NCBI GenBank assembly: GCA_963540505.1
Contig: CAUTMV010000005.1
Location: 1 to 64,000 of the forward strand
Source of the DNA: Wolinella sp963540505
Lineage (GTDB): Bacteria > Campylobacterota > Campylobacteria > Campylobacterales > Helicobacteraceae
Length of the DNA: 64,000 nt
Direction of reading: 5' to 3'
Below, one piece after another: positions 1-8,442 of the stretch (positions are counted from its first letter, which is position 1; every line of letters begins with the position of its first letter). The notes beneath the pieces are model-generated. The model saw only the letters and a list, made by a program, of their open reading frames with translations. It searched no databases and was not told where the DNA came from. The translations under genes and the position numbers were made by a program.

Positions 1-96
1 TACAAGAATCGCTCATTTCAACCCGCTTTAAAGAGGTTGAAATGGTTTTACCCTATAATGTGCCGTGAATTTTTGCATTTCAAAGGGATAGGGGTT

Positions 97-891
97 ATGG
101 ATAACAATCTGCTCGTCATCATTGTGGGAATCATTCTTTTTTTAACCTTCAAGAGCTTCAAAGAGTATTTCGCCTCCCCGCAAGGAAGGGGCTCGCCCCA
201 CAGGGAGGAAACCTACGAAGACCCTTACGTAAATATCACTAAAAAGAGTAAAGTCGAGGAATCGGAGTTTGGGATCATCGCAATGCTCATGGCAAAAGTG
301 GCGCGCGCTGATGGGCGTGTTTGCGAGCTTGAGAAGCAGCTTGTAGAGAATATGTTTGATGATTTGGCGCGGGAATTTCGCGACCCAAAAGAGGCAAGAG
401 CGGAGCTACAAGAGCTTTTCACGCGGGAATCAAAGAGCGGCGAGGGTGTGGAGCTGCTTGCGCTTGATTTTGCCCGCCTTACCAAAGGAGAGTATAAAAA
501 ACGCCTCAAGCTCATCGAATTTCTCTTGACACTCGCCTATGCCGATGGGACGCTAAGCCACAGCGAGAGAGAGGTTATTATTGATATTGCGGCGTATTTG
601 GAGCTTGAGAATGAGGATTTTAACCGCATATATGACGCTTTTGAGAACTATTTCGCCTCGCGAAGTGCGGGCACTTCCACGACCCGCAAGGCGGCTTTGG
701 AGCTCTTTGGGTTGAGCGAAGAGGAGGCGAGCAGCGAGCGGATTAAGCAGCGATACAGGGAGCTTGTGCGCGAAAATCACCCGGATATTATTCAGGGCAA
801 GGGGTTGGGTAAGGATTTTATCGAAAGGGCGACAAAGAAGCTTCAAGAGATTAATGACGCGTATGAAGTGTTGCGTTTGGAGAAGAGATGA
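97..891 (+). CDS. DjlA-like DnaJ-domain co-chaperone with TerB-like domain
   Basis: Membrane-anchored J-domain protein, probably a co-chaperone that recruits DnaK to the inner membrane. The N-terminus is one hydrophobic helix (about residues 4-18). A TerB/DjlA-like helical domain follows (about 55-190), with acidic motifs such as AKVARADGRV and LAYADGTLS. A C-terminal J domain carries the HPD tripeptide within ENHPDII. ATG 97 is preferred over an in-frame start at 37, because a purine-rich AAAGGGATAGGGG precedes it and translation then begins at the membrane helix. The stop overlaps the next gene by 4 bases, so the two are probably co-transcribed. The family is clear; the client is unknown. 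Confidence 0.85.
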   Translation: MDNNLLVIIVGIILFLTFKSFKEYFASPQGRGSPHREETYEDPYVNITKKSKVEESEFGIIAMLMAKVARADGRVCELEKQLVENMFDDLAREFRDPKEARAELQELFTRESKSGEGVELLALDFARLTKGEYKKRLKLIEFLLTLAYADGTLSHSEREVIIDIAAYLELENEDFNRIYDAFENYFASRSAGTSTTRKAALELFGLSEEEASSERIKQRYRELVRENHPDIIQGKGLGKDFIERATKKLQEINDAYEVLRLEKR

Positions 892-2786
892 AAGAGGCGT
901 TTTATAACGATTTGGCGCGGCTTTATGCTCTCCTGAAGGAGCGCGATGAGCACATTAATAACCTCTATCACACACTTGAGCAGAGTATCAAAGGTGGCAA
1001 ATATGCGCCCGAGCTTGCCCCTTTGCGCGAGCTTCTAAAATCCCTTAACCTTAAGGAATCGCCCGAATATCTTCTCGCCCTTGCTGCACGTTTGGTGAAT
1101 CTTCAGGAGGGCGCGCTTATTTTGCTCCTAAAACAGGAGGGGAAAGAGGCACAGCTGGTTGAGATTAAGCGCAAAGTGTTGCATTTTGTGGAGGATTTTC
1201 ACATGCGCGCGCATGAAGAGGTGCTGCGCAAAATGGAAGATGAGGAGCTGCTCACGCCATTTTATCGTGCGCTTTTGCGGGGTATTCATCACGCGGGAAT
1301 CGCCATGAATCGCCTCTATGAGTCGTGGCAGTTTGGGCTTATTGATGGGATTAATGCCGAGCTTTTGCGCGAGTTTCACGGCGATATGGGGCGGATTTTG
1401 GAGGTGCTTCAAAGCGCGCAAGAGGTGAGTGAAACAGGCGAGGTGGGCGATCGGAGTTACTCGATTCCCAGTCGAGATGAGGCGGGGGAGTTTTGCGCAC
1501 TTCCCTATGCGAAGGCGTTTCCAACTGAAATTACGCGCATCTCTAAAGAGCTTTTGCGTCTTATTAGAGAGCTCGAAAACGAGGGAGATCCGCTGTTTCA
1601 GGCTAAAGATGCGTATGTGAATTATTTTAACGCGCTTAGGAGTGCCTTTTTGGAGGGCGATTCCCGCAGGCTTTTGGAGCGATGGCGAGCAGTCGATCGC
1701 GCGTGGATGGAGATTAAAATGCCCCTTCAGCCCGCCCATCCGCTTGAATATTATGAGGATCGATTCCGCAAAGCAGTCGCTCCCGAGTGGGATTTGCGCC
1801 TCTCTTTGCCTAAAAACAGTGCGACGATTCCCATTAAAGAGCAGACGAAAGAGTGCTTTAAGCACCTTTTAGACGAGCTTGACCCAAAAGGGCATTATGA
1901 GAAGTTGCGTCAAATTTGCCTCAGTTCTTGTGAGCGCACGCAGCTTTACATCGGGATTCCCGCGTTTTATTATGGTGCGGAGCTGGGCGGGCTCTTTTCC
2001 GCGCAAGTCGTGCCCAACGATGAATGTGTCTCCAAAGCCCTTGGGAAGAAGATTTTCGCCTTTCCCGAGCGGGTGCTGGAGAGCGCGAGGCATAAGCCTT
2101 TTATGAAGCTTGCAGGCGAGATTTTTCCGCGCGAATTTTTGCAAGAGAGCCGAGAGATTCTCTATTTTCACGCGCCGCTGTGGCACCGAGTTTATGAGAT
2201 TTGCACCATTGGGCATGAGTTTGGACATATTTTTTTCATCGATGAAGACACCGAAAATGCGATGAATACAAAAGGGCAGTTTAAAAATATCGAGGAGTTT
2301 AAGGCAACAAGCGGCGGGCTGATGAATTTCTTTTTGCACGAGGATTCCTCGCTTATTCGCGCGCTACTCATCGATCATATCAAGCGCGCTGTGGGCTTAG
2401 TTGCGTGGATGGAGCAAGATGAGGTCATGCCCTATTATTGCGAGGGGTTAATGCACTTGGGAATCCTCTTTGATAGCGGTGTGCTCGCATTTGGTGGCGG
2501 CTGCTTGGATGTTGATCTTGGAGCGGAGGCGTATGAGAGGCTAAAATCCCTCTACACAGCCAGATACAACGAGCTTGCGGAGCACTATTTGCAAAAGCGC
2601 GAGGCGGGGCTGTTTTTGGAGCGATTCCTCTATCTTGATGAAAATCGACGCTATAAGCCCAAAGAGGAGCGTTGCAGAGCCTTTGTGGAGCATTATTGGC
2701 GCAGGTATCAGGAGGTTGGGCAGCTCATCGATGAGGAGCAGAGCTCTATGGAGTGGCTGAGAGCAAGTCAAAATAAGGTGGGGTAA
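888..2786 (+). CDS. ciaB: CiaB-like invasion antigen B family protein with HExxH motif
   Basis: A 632-residue soluble protein without a signal peptide. Length and overall sequence resemble Campylobacter invasion antigen B (CiaB), which also occurs in non-invasive relatives; this assignment is from memory. The sequence shows HEFGH at residues 443-447, an exact HExxH metallopeptidase signature. Acidic residues E469/E470 follow in EEFKATSGG, a spacing compatible with a third zinc ligand in gluzincin enzymes. A peptidase role is therefore plausible but is inference. The ATG overlaps the stop of the J-domain gene, and the TAA overlaps the cheR start (TAATG), suggesting translational coupling. Confidence 0.7.
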   Translation: MKEAFYNDLARLYALLKERDEHINNLYHTLEQSIKGGKYAPELAPLRELLKSLNLKESPEYLLALAARLVNLQEGALILLLKQEGKEAQLVEIKRKVLHFVEDFHMRAHEEVLRKMEDEELLTPFYRALLRGIHHAGIAMNRLYESWQFGLIDGINAELLREFHGDMGRILEVLQSAQEVSETGEVGDRSYSIPSRDEAGEFCALPYAKAFPTEITRISKELLRLIRELENEGDPLFQAKDAYVNYFNALRSAFLEGDSRRLLERWRAVDRAWMEIKMPLQPAHPLEYYEDRFRKAVAPEWDLRLSLPKNSATIPIKEQTKECFKHLLDELDPKGHYEKLRQICLSSCERTQLYIGIPAFYYGAELGGLFSAQVVPNDECVSKALGKKIFAFPERVLESARHKPFMKLAGEIFPREFLQESREILYFHAPLWHRVYEICTIGHEFGHIFFIDEDTENAMNTKGQFKNIEEFKATSGGLMNFFLHEDSSLIRALLIDHIKRAVGLVAWMEQDEVMPYYCEGLMHLGILFDSGVLAFGGGCLDVDLGAEAYERLKSLYTARYNELAEHYLQKREAGLFLERFLYLDENRRYKPKEERCRAFVEHYWRRYQEVGQLIDEEQSSMEWLRASQNKVG

Positions 2787-3622
2787 TGGCGAATTCTATG
2801 AAGGATATTTTGGAAAAGGTTCGTATCGAGCTCTATAAAATCACGGGAATCCATCTTGCGGATAATAAGGATTCCCTCATTTTAAATCGCATTGAGAAGC
2901 TTGCGCGTGAACTTGGGATTTTGGATTATGAGCAGATTTTAAATGAGATTGCTTCAGGGAAACATCATCAGGAGTTTATCAACGCTTTCACGACCAACAA
3001 GACCGATCTTTTTCGGGAATCGTTCCATTTTATGGATATGTTTAATCGGGTTTTGCCTCGCCTTTTTCAGGGGCATGCGCCCATTAAGGTCTACTGCTCG
3101 GCGAGCTCGACGGGTGAAGAGCCCTATTCAATTGCCGCGACGCTCCTGCACGCCAAAGAGAGCTACCATGGCGAGGGCGTAAATATGAGTGTGGTGGCGA
3201 CGGATATTGACACGGCGGTGCTGAGAATTGCGCAAAAAGGCGAATACAAGGTCGATACACAGATTAATAAACTGCCGACGTGGATTGATCTTGCGCGCTA
3301 TTTTGACGTAAAGCCCATCGGAAGCTCCCAGAGGGAGATCCAGATGAATGCAAAAAGCGCGCTCAAATCGCTCATCACTTTCAAGACACTCAATCTCTTT
3401 TCTGAGCGTTATCCTTTCGCGCGCAATGAGTTTGACATTATTTTTTGTCGCAATGTGCTCATCTATTTCAAACCCGAAGATCAGAAGAAAATTTTAGAGC
3501 GACTTTTTGTTCATCTTAAAGTCGGAGGGACGCTTTATCTTGGGCATTCGGAGAACATTTTATCCCTGTATGATCGCGTCGATCGACTCGGTCAAAATAT
3601 CTTCGTGAAGAATCGAGAATAA
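2786..3622 (+). CDS. cheR: Chemotaxis protein methyltransferase CheR
   Basis: S-adenosylmethionine-dependent methyltransferase that adds methyl groups to glutamates of chemoreceptors during adaptation. The 278 residues have the usual helical N-terminal domain and a SAM-binding domain with the signature CSASSTGEEPYS at residues 104-115. Later come the conserved CRNVLIYF strand-turn and a LGHSE motif near the C-terminus. The ATG overlaps the upstream stop. cheB follows after 4 bases, giving the full adaptation pair. No TPR or regulatory extension is present. Confidence 0.95.
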   Translation: MANSMKDILEKVRIELYKITGIHLADNKDSLILNRIEKLARELGILDYEQILNEIASGKHHQEFINAFTTNKTDLFRESFHFMDMFNRVLPRLFQGHAPIKVYCSASSTGEEPYSIAATLLHAKESYHGEGVNMSVVATDIDTAVLRIAQKGEYKVDTQINKLPTWIDLARYFDVKPIGSSQREIQMNAKSALKSLITFKTLNLFSERYPFARNEFDIIFCRNVLIYFKPEDQKKILERLFVHLKVGGTLYLGHSENILSLYDRVDRLGQNIFVKNRE

Positions 3623-3626
3623 GATA

Positions 3627-4307
3627 ATGAAACCTGAAGCAAAAACAGTGAATTTGGAAGTGGAAAAGAAGCACCATCCTGATCTTTTGCTCCCCTCTAA
3701 TCCGTATAAAAAGGACGGGAAGAAGCTCATTTTAATCGGCTCATCAACGGGCGGTGTTGAGGCTCTGACGAGCATTTTCCCTGCGCTTCCCATGGGTTTG
3801 CCGCCCATTGTTATTGTGCAGCATATCCCAAAGGGCTTCTCCACTTCATTTGCCCAACGCCTAAATGCGATCTCGCAGCTGACGGTCTTAGAGGTGACTT
3901 CACGCGAGATTTTGAAAGATTCCCATGCCTATCTCGCTTCAGGCGATAAGCATCTAATCATCGAGAATAGTGGGGGAATCTACGCAGCAAAATGCCTTGA
4001 TGGCGAGCGTATCAGCCGTCATAAGCCCAGCGTTGATGTGCTTTTTAGGAGCGGGAATAACGTCGCGGGCAAAAACGCCATGGCGGTCATCATGACGGGT
4101 ATGGGCGATGATGGGAGTATCGGAATCAAGGAGCTTTTTGACAACGGTGCATACACGATCGCGCAAGATGAGGCGAGCTGCGTCGTGTTTGGAATGCCCA
4201 AAAAGGCGCTTGAGAAGGGGGCGATTAGCGAGGTTGTGAGCTTAGGAATGATTCCTAAAAAGATTATCGAATATGCTGCGAGAATTACCCCGGTGCAGGA
4301 AGAGTAA
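3627..4307 (+). CDS. cheB: Receiver-less chemotaxis methylesterase CheB
   Basis: Protein-glutamate methylesterase that removes receptor methyl groups, opposing CheR. The 226 residues hold only the catalytic domain: Ser in SSTGG (S40), His in VQHIPKGF (H66), and Asp in MTGMGDDG for the catalytic triad. The N-terminal phosphoacceptor receiver domain of enteric CheB is absent; only about 35 linker residues, rich in Lys and Pro, precede the domain. Campylobacter CheB is built the same way, so this is a lineage trait rather than a truncation. Activity cannot be controlled by CheA phosphorylation in the standard way. Confidence 0.93.
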   Translation: MKPEAKTVNLEVEKKHHPDLLLPSNPYKKDGKKLILIGSSTGGVEALTSIFPALPMGLPPIVIVQHIPKGFSTSFAQRLNAISQLTVLEVTSREILKDSHAYLASGDKHLIIENSGGIYAAKCLDGERISRHKPSVDVLFRSGNNVAGKNAMAVIMTGMGDDGSIGIKELFDNGAYTIAQDEASCVVFGMPKKALEKGAISEVVSLGMIPKKIIEYAARITPVQEE

Positions 4308-4315
4308 GGGGCGCA

Positions 4316-4891
4316 GTGGAGGATAAGCTCTCCGTTATTTTGGAGGAATCGCACGGTTTTTTTGAGGAGCGGGGCTCGAGATTTTTGAGCTTTCTCTTTT
4401 GTGCGAAAGATTTTAAGAAGCGACTTTCAGAGCTTCAAGATTCCCACCCAAAGGCGGTTCATTTCGTGAATGCCTCGCGGGTATTTAATGAGTTTGGACA
4501 CATTGAGGAATCCTTTAGCGATGATGGCGAACCGCGCGGCACTTCGGGAATGCCCACGCTCAAAGTCTTGCGCGGGTATGGGCTTATTGAGAGTGCGCTC
4601 ATTACGGTGCGCTATTTTGGCGGGACACTCCTTGGGAGTGGCGGGCTCGTGCGCGCTTACACACAAAGTGCCAAAAGTGCCATTTTAAACGCACATCTTC
4701 TTGCCTACAAACCGACCAAAACGCATGAGTTTATGGCGGAATATCCCAAATTAGCGCGCATAGAATACCTCGCCAAAACTCTAGGAATCGCGCTGGAGAA
4801 AAGGGAGTTTCTGCCTCTTTGTGTGCACTGTTTCGCTACGGGAGAGGTGCGGAATCTGGAGTGTTTCCTCGAGCTTGCGGGTCGCTTTTAG
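4316..4891 (+). CDS. IMPACT/YigZ family protein
   Basis: A 191-residue member of the YigZ/IMPACT family, whose bacterial members are associated with translation but lack a firm biochemical role. The diagnostic stretch SDDGEPRGTSG, then VRYFGGTLLGSGGLVRAY, lies in the middle of the protein. The start is GTG at 4316, 8 bases after the cheB stop, preceded by AAGGGGCG. Placement after cheRB suggests operon read-through only, not a chemotaxis function. Confidence 0.85.
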   Translation: MEDKLSVILEESHGFFEERGSRFLSFLFCAKDFKKRLSELQDSHPKAVHFVNASRVFNEFGHIEESFSDDGEPRGTSGMPTLKVLRGYGLIESALITVRYFGGTLLGSGGLVRAYTQSAKSAILNAHLLAYKPTKTHEFMAEYPKLARIEYLAKTLGIALEKREFLPLCVHCFATGEVRNLECFLELAGRF

Positions 4892-4965
4892 GGCGTTTGA
4901 TTTCCCTTAACGCCAAAACAGCCTTTTTGTAGTAAAATCGCGTAATTTACCGCTAGGAGCGTGCC

Positions 4966-5241
4966 ATGTTTCCTTTTAGTGATGATGATTTGCTAAAACC
5001 CGTCGAGCGGGCTTTGGATAAGGTTCGTCCCATGCTGGCTCTTGATGGCGGAGATGTCTCCTTGGTGGGAATCGCCGCGCCCAAGGTCTATGTGCGCCTA
5101 GAGGGGGCGTGCAAGGGCTGTGCGAGCAGCACAATCACGCTTAAGAAAGGAATCGAGCAGCAGATGCGTATGGATATTCACCCCGAGATTGAGATTGTGA
5201 GTGTGCCTCATGGCATGGAGAGTCAATGGAGAAACCTATAG
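4966..5241 (+). CDS. NifU-like C-terminal domain Fe-S scaffold
   Basis: A 91-residue stand-alone Nfu domain, expected to bind a transient [4Fe-4S] cluster and deliver it to apoproteins. The cluster motif CKGC is at residues 49-52, followed by SSTITLKKGIE as in Nfu proteins. A good AGGAG lies 6-7 bases before the ATG. The gene overlaps the next one by 16 bases and leads a three-gene run ending in murE. The same order (NifU-like, unknown, murE) is recalled from Campylobacter jejuni (Cj1639-Cj1641) and Helicobacter pylori (HP1492-HP1494). Confidence 0.92.
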   Translation: MFPFSDDDLLKPVERALDKVRPMLALDGGDVSLVGIAAPKVYVRLEGACKGCASSTITLKKGIEQQMRMDIHPEIEIVSVPHGMESQWRNL

Positions 5242-5816
5242 ACAGCAGGCTTTTGCGCAGGCTCGCGCTCAAGGCGGAGCAGGCGTATCTGCGGGGGAAT
5301 TACGATGAGTCGGTGCGCTTCTATTCGCAGATTCTTATGGAATCGCACGAAGATTTGCCTTCGCGTGTGGGGCTGCTACTCGCGGATATGGCGCGAGATT
5401 ATGAGGAGGAATCCAAAGCATTTTATGAATATTATCAGCTGTTAAAACGCCACAAACACGAAGATGCACATAAAATTATCCTTGAGATGATTGAGAATTT
5501 CGATGGGAATGTGAGTGAAATCGTCTCTGTGGCGCGCTTTAGCGATGGGGCGAATGCCGATTCTGTGCCCGGGATTTTGTATAGCGACTTTAAGCGTTTG
5601 GTGCAGGAGCGCGGGGATTTTAAGAACACTTTTGAGGATCTGCTCTTTAGCAGCAAAATTATCATCACTGCCAAAGGGGATTTTTTTGACATGCTTGAGC
5701 AGCTTTTGGAGCATGGCTTCAAAGAGATGGCGATGAGCTATCTTGAGACGATGAGCCGCGAGCTCGCCCATGAGCCGCGACTTCAGAAGCTCTACAAAAG
5801 GGCGATGGGGACATGA
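5226..5816 (+). CDS. Conserved hypothetical protein between nfu and murE
   Basis: A 196-residue soluble, helix-rich protein with no signal peptide and no motif I recognise. The N-terminal half (about residues 10-85) reads like tetratricopeptide-type helical hairpins (EQAYLRGNYDESVRFYSQIL). The gene overlaps both neighbours (16 bases with nfu, 4 with murE) and appears at the same place in Campylobacter and Helicobacter, which supports a real conserved gene. Function unknown. Confidence 0.85.
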   Translation: MEKPIDSRLLRRLALKAEQAYLRGNYDESVRFYSQILMESHEDLPSRVGLLLADMARDYEEESKAFYEYYQLLKRHKHEDAHKIILEMIENFDGNVSEIVSVARFSDGANADSVPGILYSDFKRLVQERGDFKNTFEDLLFSSKIIITAKGDFFDMLEQLLEHGFKEMAMSYLETMSRELAHEPRLQKLYKRAMGT

Positions 5817-7123
5817 GAATCCAAGTGCGCAATGCGCCTTTTGAGTATATTAGCGATGATTCTAGGGAGTGTGATTCCCATGGGGCGTTTTTGCTAAGCA
5901 AAAGCTCGAAAAGGTATGAGGAGTCGGCGCGTCAAAACGGCTGTATCCATTTTATTACGCCCAAAGACCTTGCGCGATTCCTGCAGCTTGACGTGCAGAT
6001 TGTGGGAATCACAGGCACAAATGGCAAAACAACTACAAGCGCGGCGATCTACTCCATGCTTTTGGATTTGGGCTATCAGGTGGCACTTTTGGGGACGCGC
6101 GGGTTTTTCATCAACGAAGAGCTTATTGCGCCCAAAGGGCTGACCACTCCGCCGTTGCTTGAGGTGTATGAGCATGTTGACCGCGCGAGCAGGGCGGGAT
6201 GTCAATTTTTCATCATGGAAGTGAGCTCGCACGCAATCGATCAGGAGCGCATTGAGGGGCTTAAGTTCGCGCTCAAAATCCTCACAAACATCACGAGCGA
6301 TCATTTGGACTATCACAAAAGTATCGAAAATTATATCGCTGTGAAAAATTCATTTTTCAGCGATGAGTCACCAAAGCTCATTAATAAAGACGAGCTGCGC
6401 GCGAGGTTTAATCCCAAAAATGCGCTCACATACGGAATCGAGCACCCTTCAAGCTACCAAGTCAAAGCCTATTCTTTAAATGGGGGAATCGACGCGCAAA
6501 TTAGCTTCATTCAGGAGCAAGCCTCGCTCTCTTCGGGGCTTTTTGGTCGGCATAATCTTTATAATCTGCTTGCTGCGGTCGCTGCGGTGCATCGTCTTGT
6601 GGGCGGGGATTTGCAGAGGATTTGTGAGGTGGCTGAGCATTTTGGCGGCGTGGAAGGGCGCATGGAGCGAGTGAGCGAAGATCCGCTCATTGTGGTGGAT
6701 TTTGCACACACTGAAGATGGCATGAAACAGATTTTTGAATCCTTTCCCCATCGAGAACTCGTGGTGGTTTTTGGTGCGGGGGGCGATAGGGATAGGAGCA
6801 AGAGACCTCGAATGGGTGCGATGGCGGAACGCTATACAAAACGTATATATTTGACGAGTGACAATCCAAGAAGTGAAGATCCGATGAGGATCATTGAGGA
6901 GATTGAGGCGGGAATCACACAGAAGGGTCGTTGTATAAAAGAATCTAATCGTCCTCGTGCGATTTTCCGCGCAATTAGCGAGCTTAAAGCGAATGAGGTG
7001 CTTCTAGTTTTAGGCAAGGGCGATGAGAGTGAACAGATCATGGGGGGTGAAAAAGTTCCCATGAAGGATAGAGACACGATTCTTGAGGTGTTGCGGGAGC
7101 TTCATGCGAATCGAAAAAAATAA
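5813..7123 (+). CDS. murE: UDP-MurNAc-tripeptide synthetase MurE
   Basis: ATP-dependent ligase that adds the third residue, most likely meso-diaminopimelate, to UDP-MurNAc-dipeptide in cytoplasmic peptidoglycan synthesis. The P-loop GITGTNGKTTT is at residues 65-75. DNPRSEDP contains the DNPR motif typical of meso-DAP-using MurE. At 436 residues it is shorter than the roughly 490 of E. coli because the N-terminal domain is reduced, as in other Helicobacteraceae. ATG overlaps the previous stop (ATGA). dapD at 57,908 supplies the DAP pathway. Confidence 0.95.
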   Translation: MRIQVRNAPFEYISDDSRECDSHGAFLLSKSSKRYEESARQNGCIHFITPKDLARFLQLDVQIVGITGTNGKTTTSAAIYSMLLDLGYQVALLGTRGFFINEELIAPKGLTTPPLLEVYEHVDRASRAGCQFFIMEVSSHAIDQERIEGLKFALKILTNITSDHLDYHKSIENYIAVKNSFFSDESPKLINKDELRARFNPKNALTYGIEHPSSYQVKAYSLNGGIDAQISFIQEQASLSSGLFGRHNLYNLLAAVAAVHRLVGGDLQRICEVAEHFGGVEGRMERVSEDPLIVVDFAHTEDGMKQIFESFPHRELVVVFGAGGDRDRSKRPRMGAMAERYTKRIYLTSDNPRSEDPMRIIEEIEAGITQKGRCIKESNRPRAIFRAISELKANEVLLVLGKGDESEQIMGGEKVPMKDRDTILEVLRELHANRKK

Positions 7124-7182
7124 TTCGTCATACTATGCAAATAGTTATCATAATGTAGCGAAATGCCAAAAAGTAAAAAAAT

Positions 7183-7188
7183 TATAAT
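7183..7188 (+). promoter_or_regulatory. Candidate sigma-70 -10 box for hyd operon
   Basis: A perfect TATAAT lies in an A/T-rich stretch in the 147-base gap between murE and hydA. Promoters in this phylum rely on a strong -10 and T/A-rich upstream DNA rather than a conserved -35, which fits. The transcript would carry a leader of about 75 bases before hydA. Confidence 0.5.
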
Positions 7189-7218
7189 AGGCAACTTTAA
7201 GTGAAGTGGGTTTACACT

Positions 7219-7245
7219 TTCCCTTTGCTGAATGATTAAAGGGAA
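7219..7245 (+). promoter_or_regulatory. Inverted repeat in the hydA leader
   Basis: TTCCCTTT (7219-7226) and AAAGGGAA (7238-7245) form a perfect 8-base inverted repeat with an 11-base spacer. It lies between the candidate -10 box and the hydA ribosome site. It could be an RNA hairpin in the leader or an operator; nothing in the sequence decides between these. Confidence 0.4.
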
Positions 7246-7270
7246 TTTAAACTAAACAGAAGGAGTGGAT

Positions 7271-8431
7271 ATGGACAAGACAAAAGAGCTTTTCAATCAG
7301 GCTTCAGAACGTCTGCAAAAGCTATCTTTGTTGCCCTCAATGCGCGATGATCAGACGATTCCTGAGATGCTTAAAGAGAAGGGAATCGCTCGACGGGATT
7401 TCATGAAGTGGGCGGGTGCGATGAGCGCAACCTTGGCGCTTCCGACGACTTTCACGCCCCTAGTCGCTAAGGCTGCGGAGCTTGCGGATCGTTTACCGGT
7501 GATTTGGCTTCACATGGCGGAGTGCACGGGCTGTAGCGAGAGTCTCATTAGGAGCGAGGGTCCCAGTGTGGATAGCCTGATTTTTGACTACATCTCCCTT
7601 GAGTATCACGAGACGCTGATGGCGGCGGCTGGATGGCAGGCTGAGCACAATCTCGAGCATGCAATCGAGAAGTATAAGGGTCGCTATGTGCTCATGGTTG
7701 AGGGCGGGATTCCTGCAGGGGATAGCGAGTTTTTCCTCACTGTGGGTCCGCATGGCACGACCGGTGCGGAACACGCACGTCATGCTTCAGAACATGCCGC
7801 GGCAATTTTTGCGATTGGGACATGCAGCAGCTTTGGGGGAATCCAAGCCGCTAAGCCCAATCCGACGAATTCAAAACCCCTAAGCAAAATAACGAATAAG
7901 CCCGTTATTAACGTGCCGGGCTGTCCTCCGAGCGAGAAGAATATCGTGGGGAACGTGATCCACTTTATTCTTTTTGGAACACTTCCTGCTCTTGATGTGT
8001 TTAACCGACCCACATGGGCGTATGGGCTTCGTATCCACGATCTTTGCGAGCGTCGAGGGCGATTTGACGCAGGGGAGTTTGTCCAAACTTTCGGCGATGA
8101 GGGCGCGAAGAAGGGCTATTGCCTCTACAAAGTGGGCTGCAAGGGACCTTACACCTTCAATAACTGCTCCAAACTTCGCTTCAATGAGCACACCAGCTGG
8201 CCCGTGCAGGCGGGACACGGTTGTATCGGCTGCTCTGAGCCCGATTTTTGGGATACGATGGGACCTTTTGAAGAGCCCGTGGCTAATCGTCTTTATGACA
8301 CGACTTTTGATGGTTTAGGGGCGGATAAAACGGCGGATAAGATAGGAATCACGCTACTTGCGGCGACAGCGATCGGAGTTGCGGCGCATGCGGTGCTATC
8401 GATGACGATTAAAGACAAAGAACAGCATTAA
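7271..8431 (+). CDS. hydA: [NiFe] hydrogenase small subunit, Tat-exported
   Basis: Small, Fe-S-cluster-bearing subunit of the periplasm-facing membrane-bound uptake hydrogenase. It passes electrons from the NiFe site to cytochrome b (HydC). The twin-arginine signal RRDFMK is at residues 41-46, followed by a hydrophobic stretch ending AKA. The proximal cluster motif C85-TGC88 follows, with later cluster Cys in GTCSS, PGCPP, CKGPYTFNNC and GHGCIGCSE. A C-terminal hydrophobic helix (ATAIGVAAHAVLSM) anchors the mature protein. ATG 7271 is preferred over GTG 7265 because AAGGAG ends at 7265, which overlaps GTG and leaves correct spacing to ATG. Confidence 0.97.
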   Translation: MDKTKELFNQASERLQKLSLLPSMRDDQTIPEMLKEKGIARRDFMKWAGAMSATLALPTTFTPLVAKAAELADRLPVIWLHMAECTGCSESLIRSEGPSVDSLIFDYISLEYHETLMAAAGWQAEHNLEHAIEKYKGRYVLMVEGGIPAGDSEFFLTVGPHGTTGAEHARHASEHAAAIFAIGTCSSFGGIQAAKPNPTNSKPLSKITNKPVINVPGCPPSEKNIVGNVIHFILFGTLPALDVFNRPTWAYGLRIHDLCERRGRFDAGEFVQTFGDEGAKKGYCLYKVGCKGPYTFNNCSKLRFNEHTSWPVQAGHGCIGCSEPDFWDTMGPFEEPVANRLYDTTFDGLGADKTADKIGITLLAATAIGVAAHAVLSMTIKDKEQH

Positions 8432-8442
8432 GGAGGCGCATC

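Noticed and set aside
1128..1865. 245-residue minus-strand ORF inside ciaB
   Set aside because: It is a stop-poor antisense frame. ciaB has an overlapping coupled start, a family match and a conserved motif, while this frame has no ribosome site or motif.
3627..4307. Truncated CheB pseudogene
   Set aside because: The catalytic domain is complete and receiver-less CheB is normal in Campylobacter relatives.
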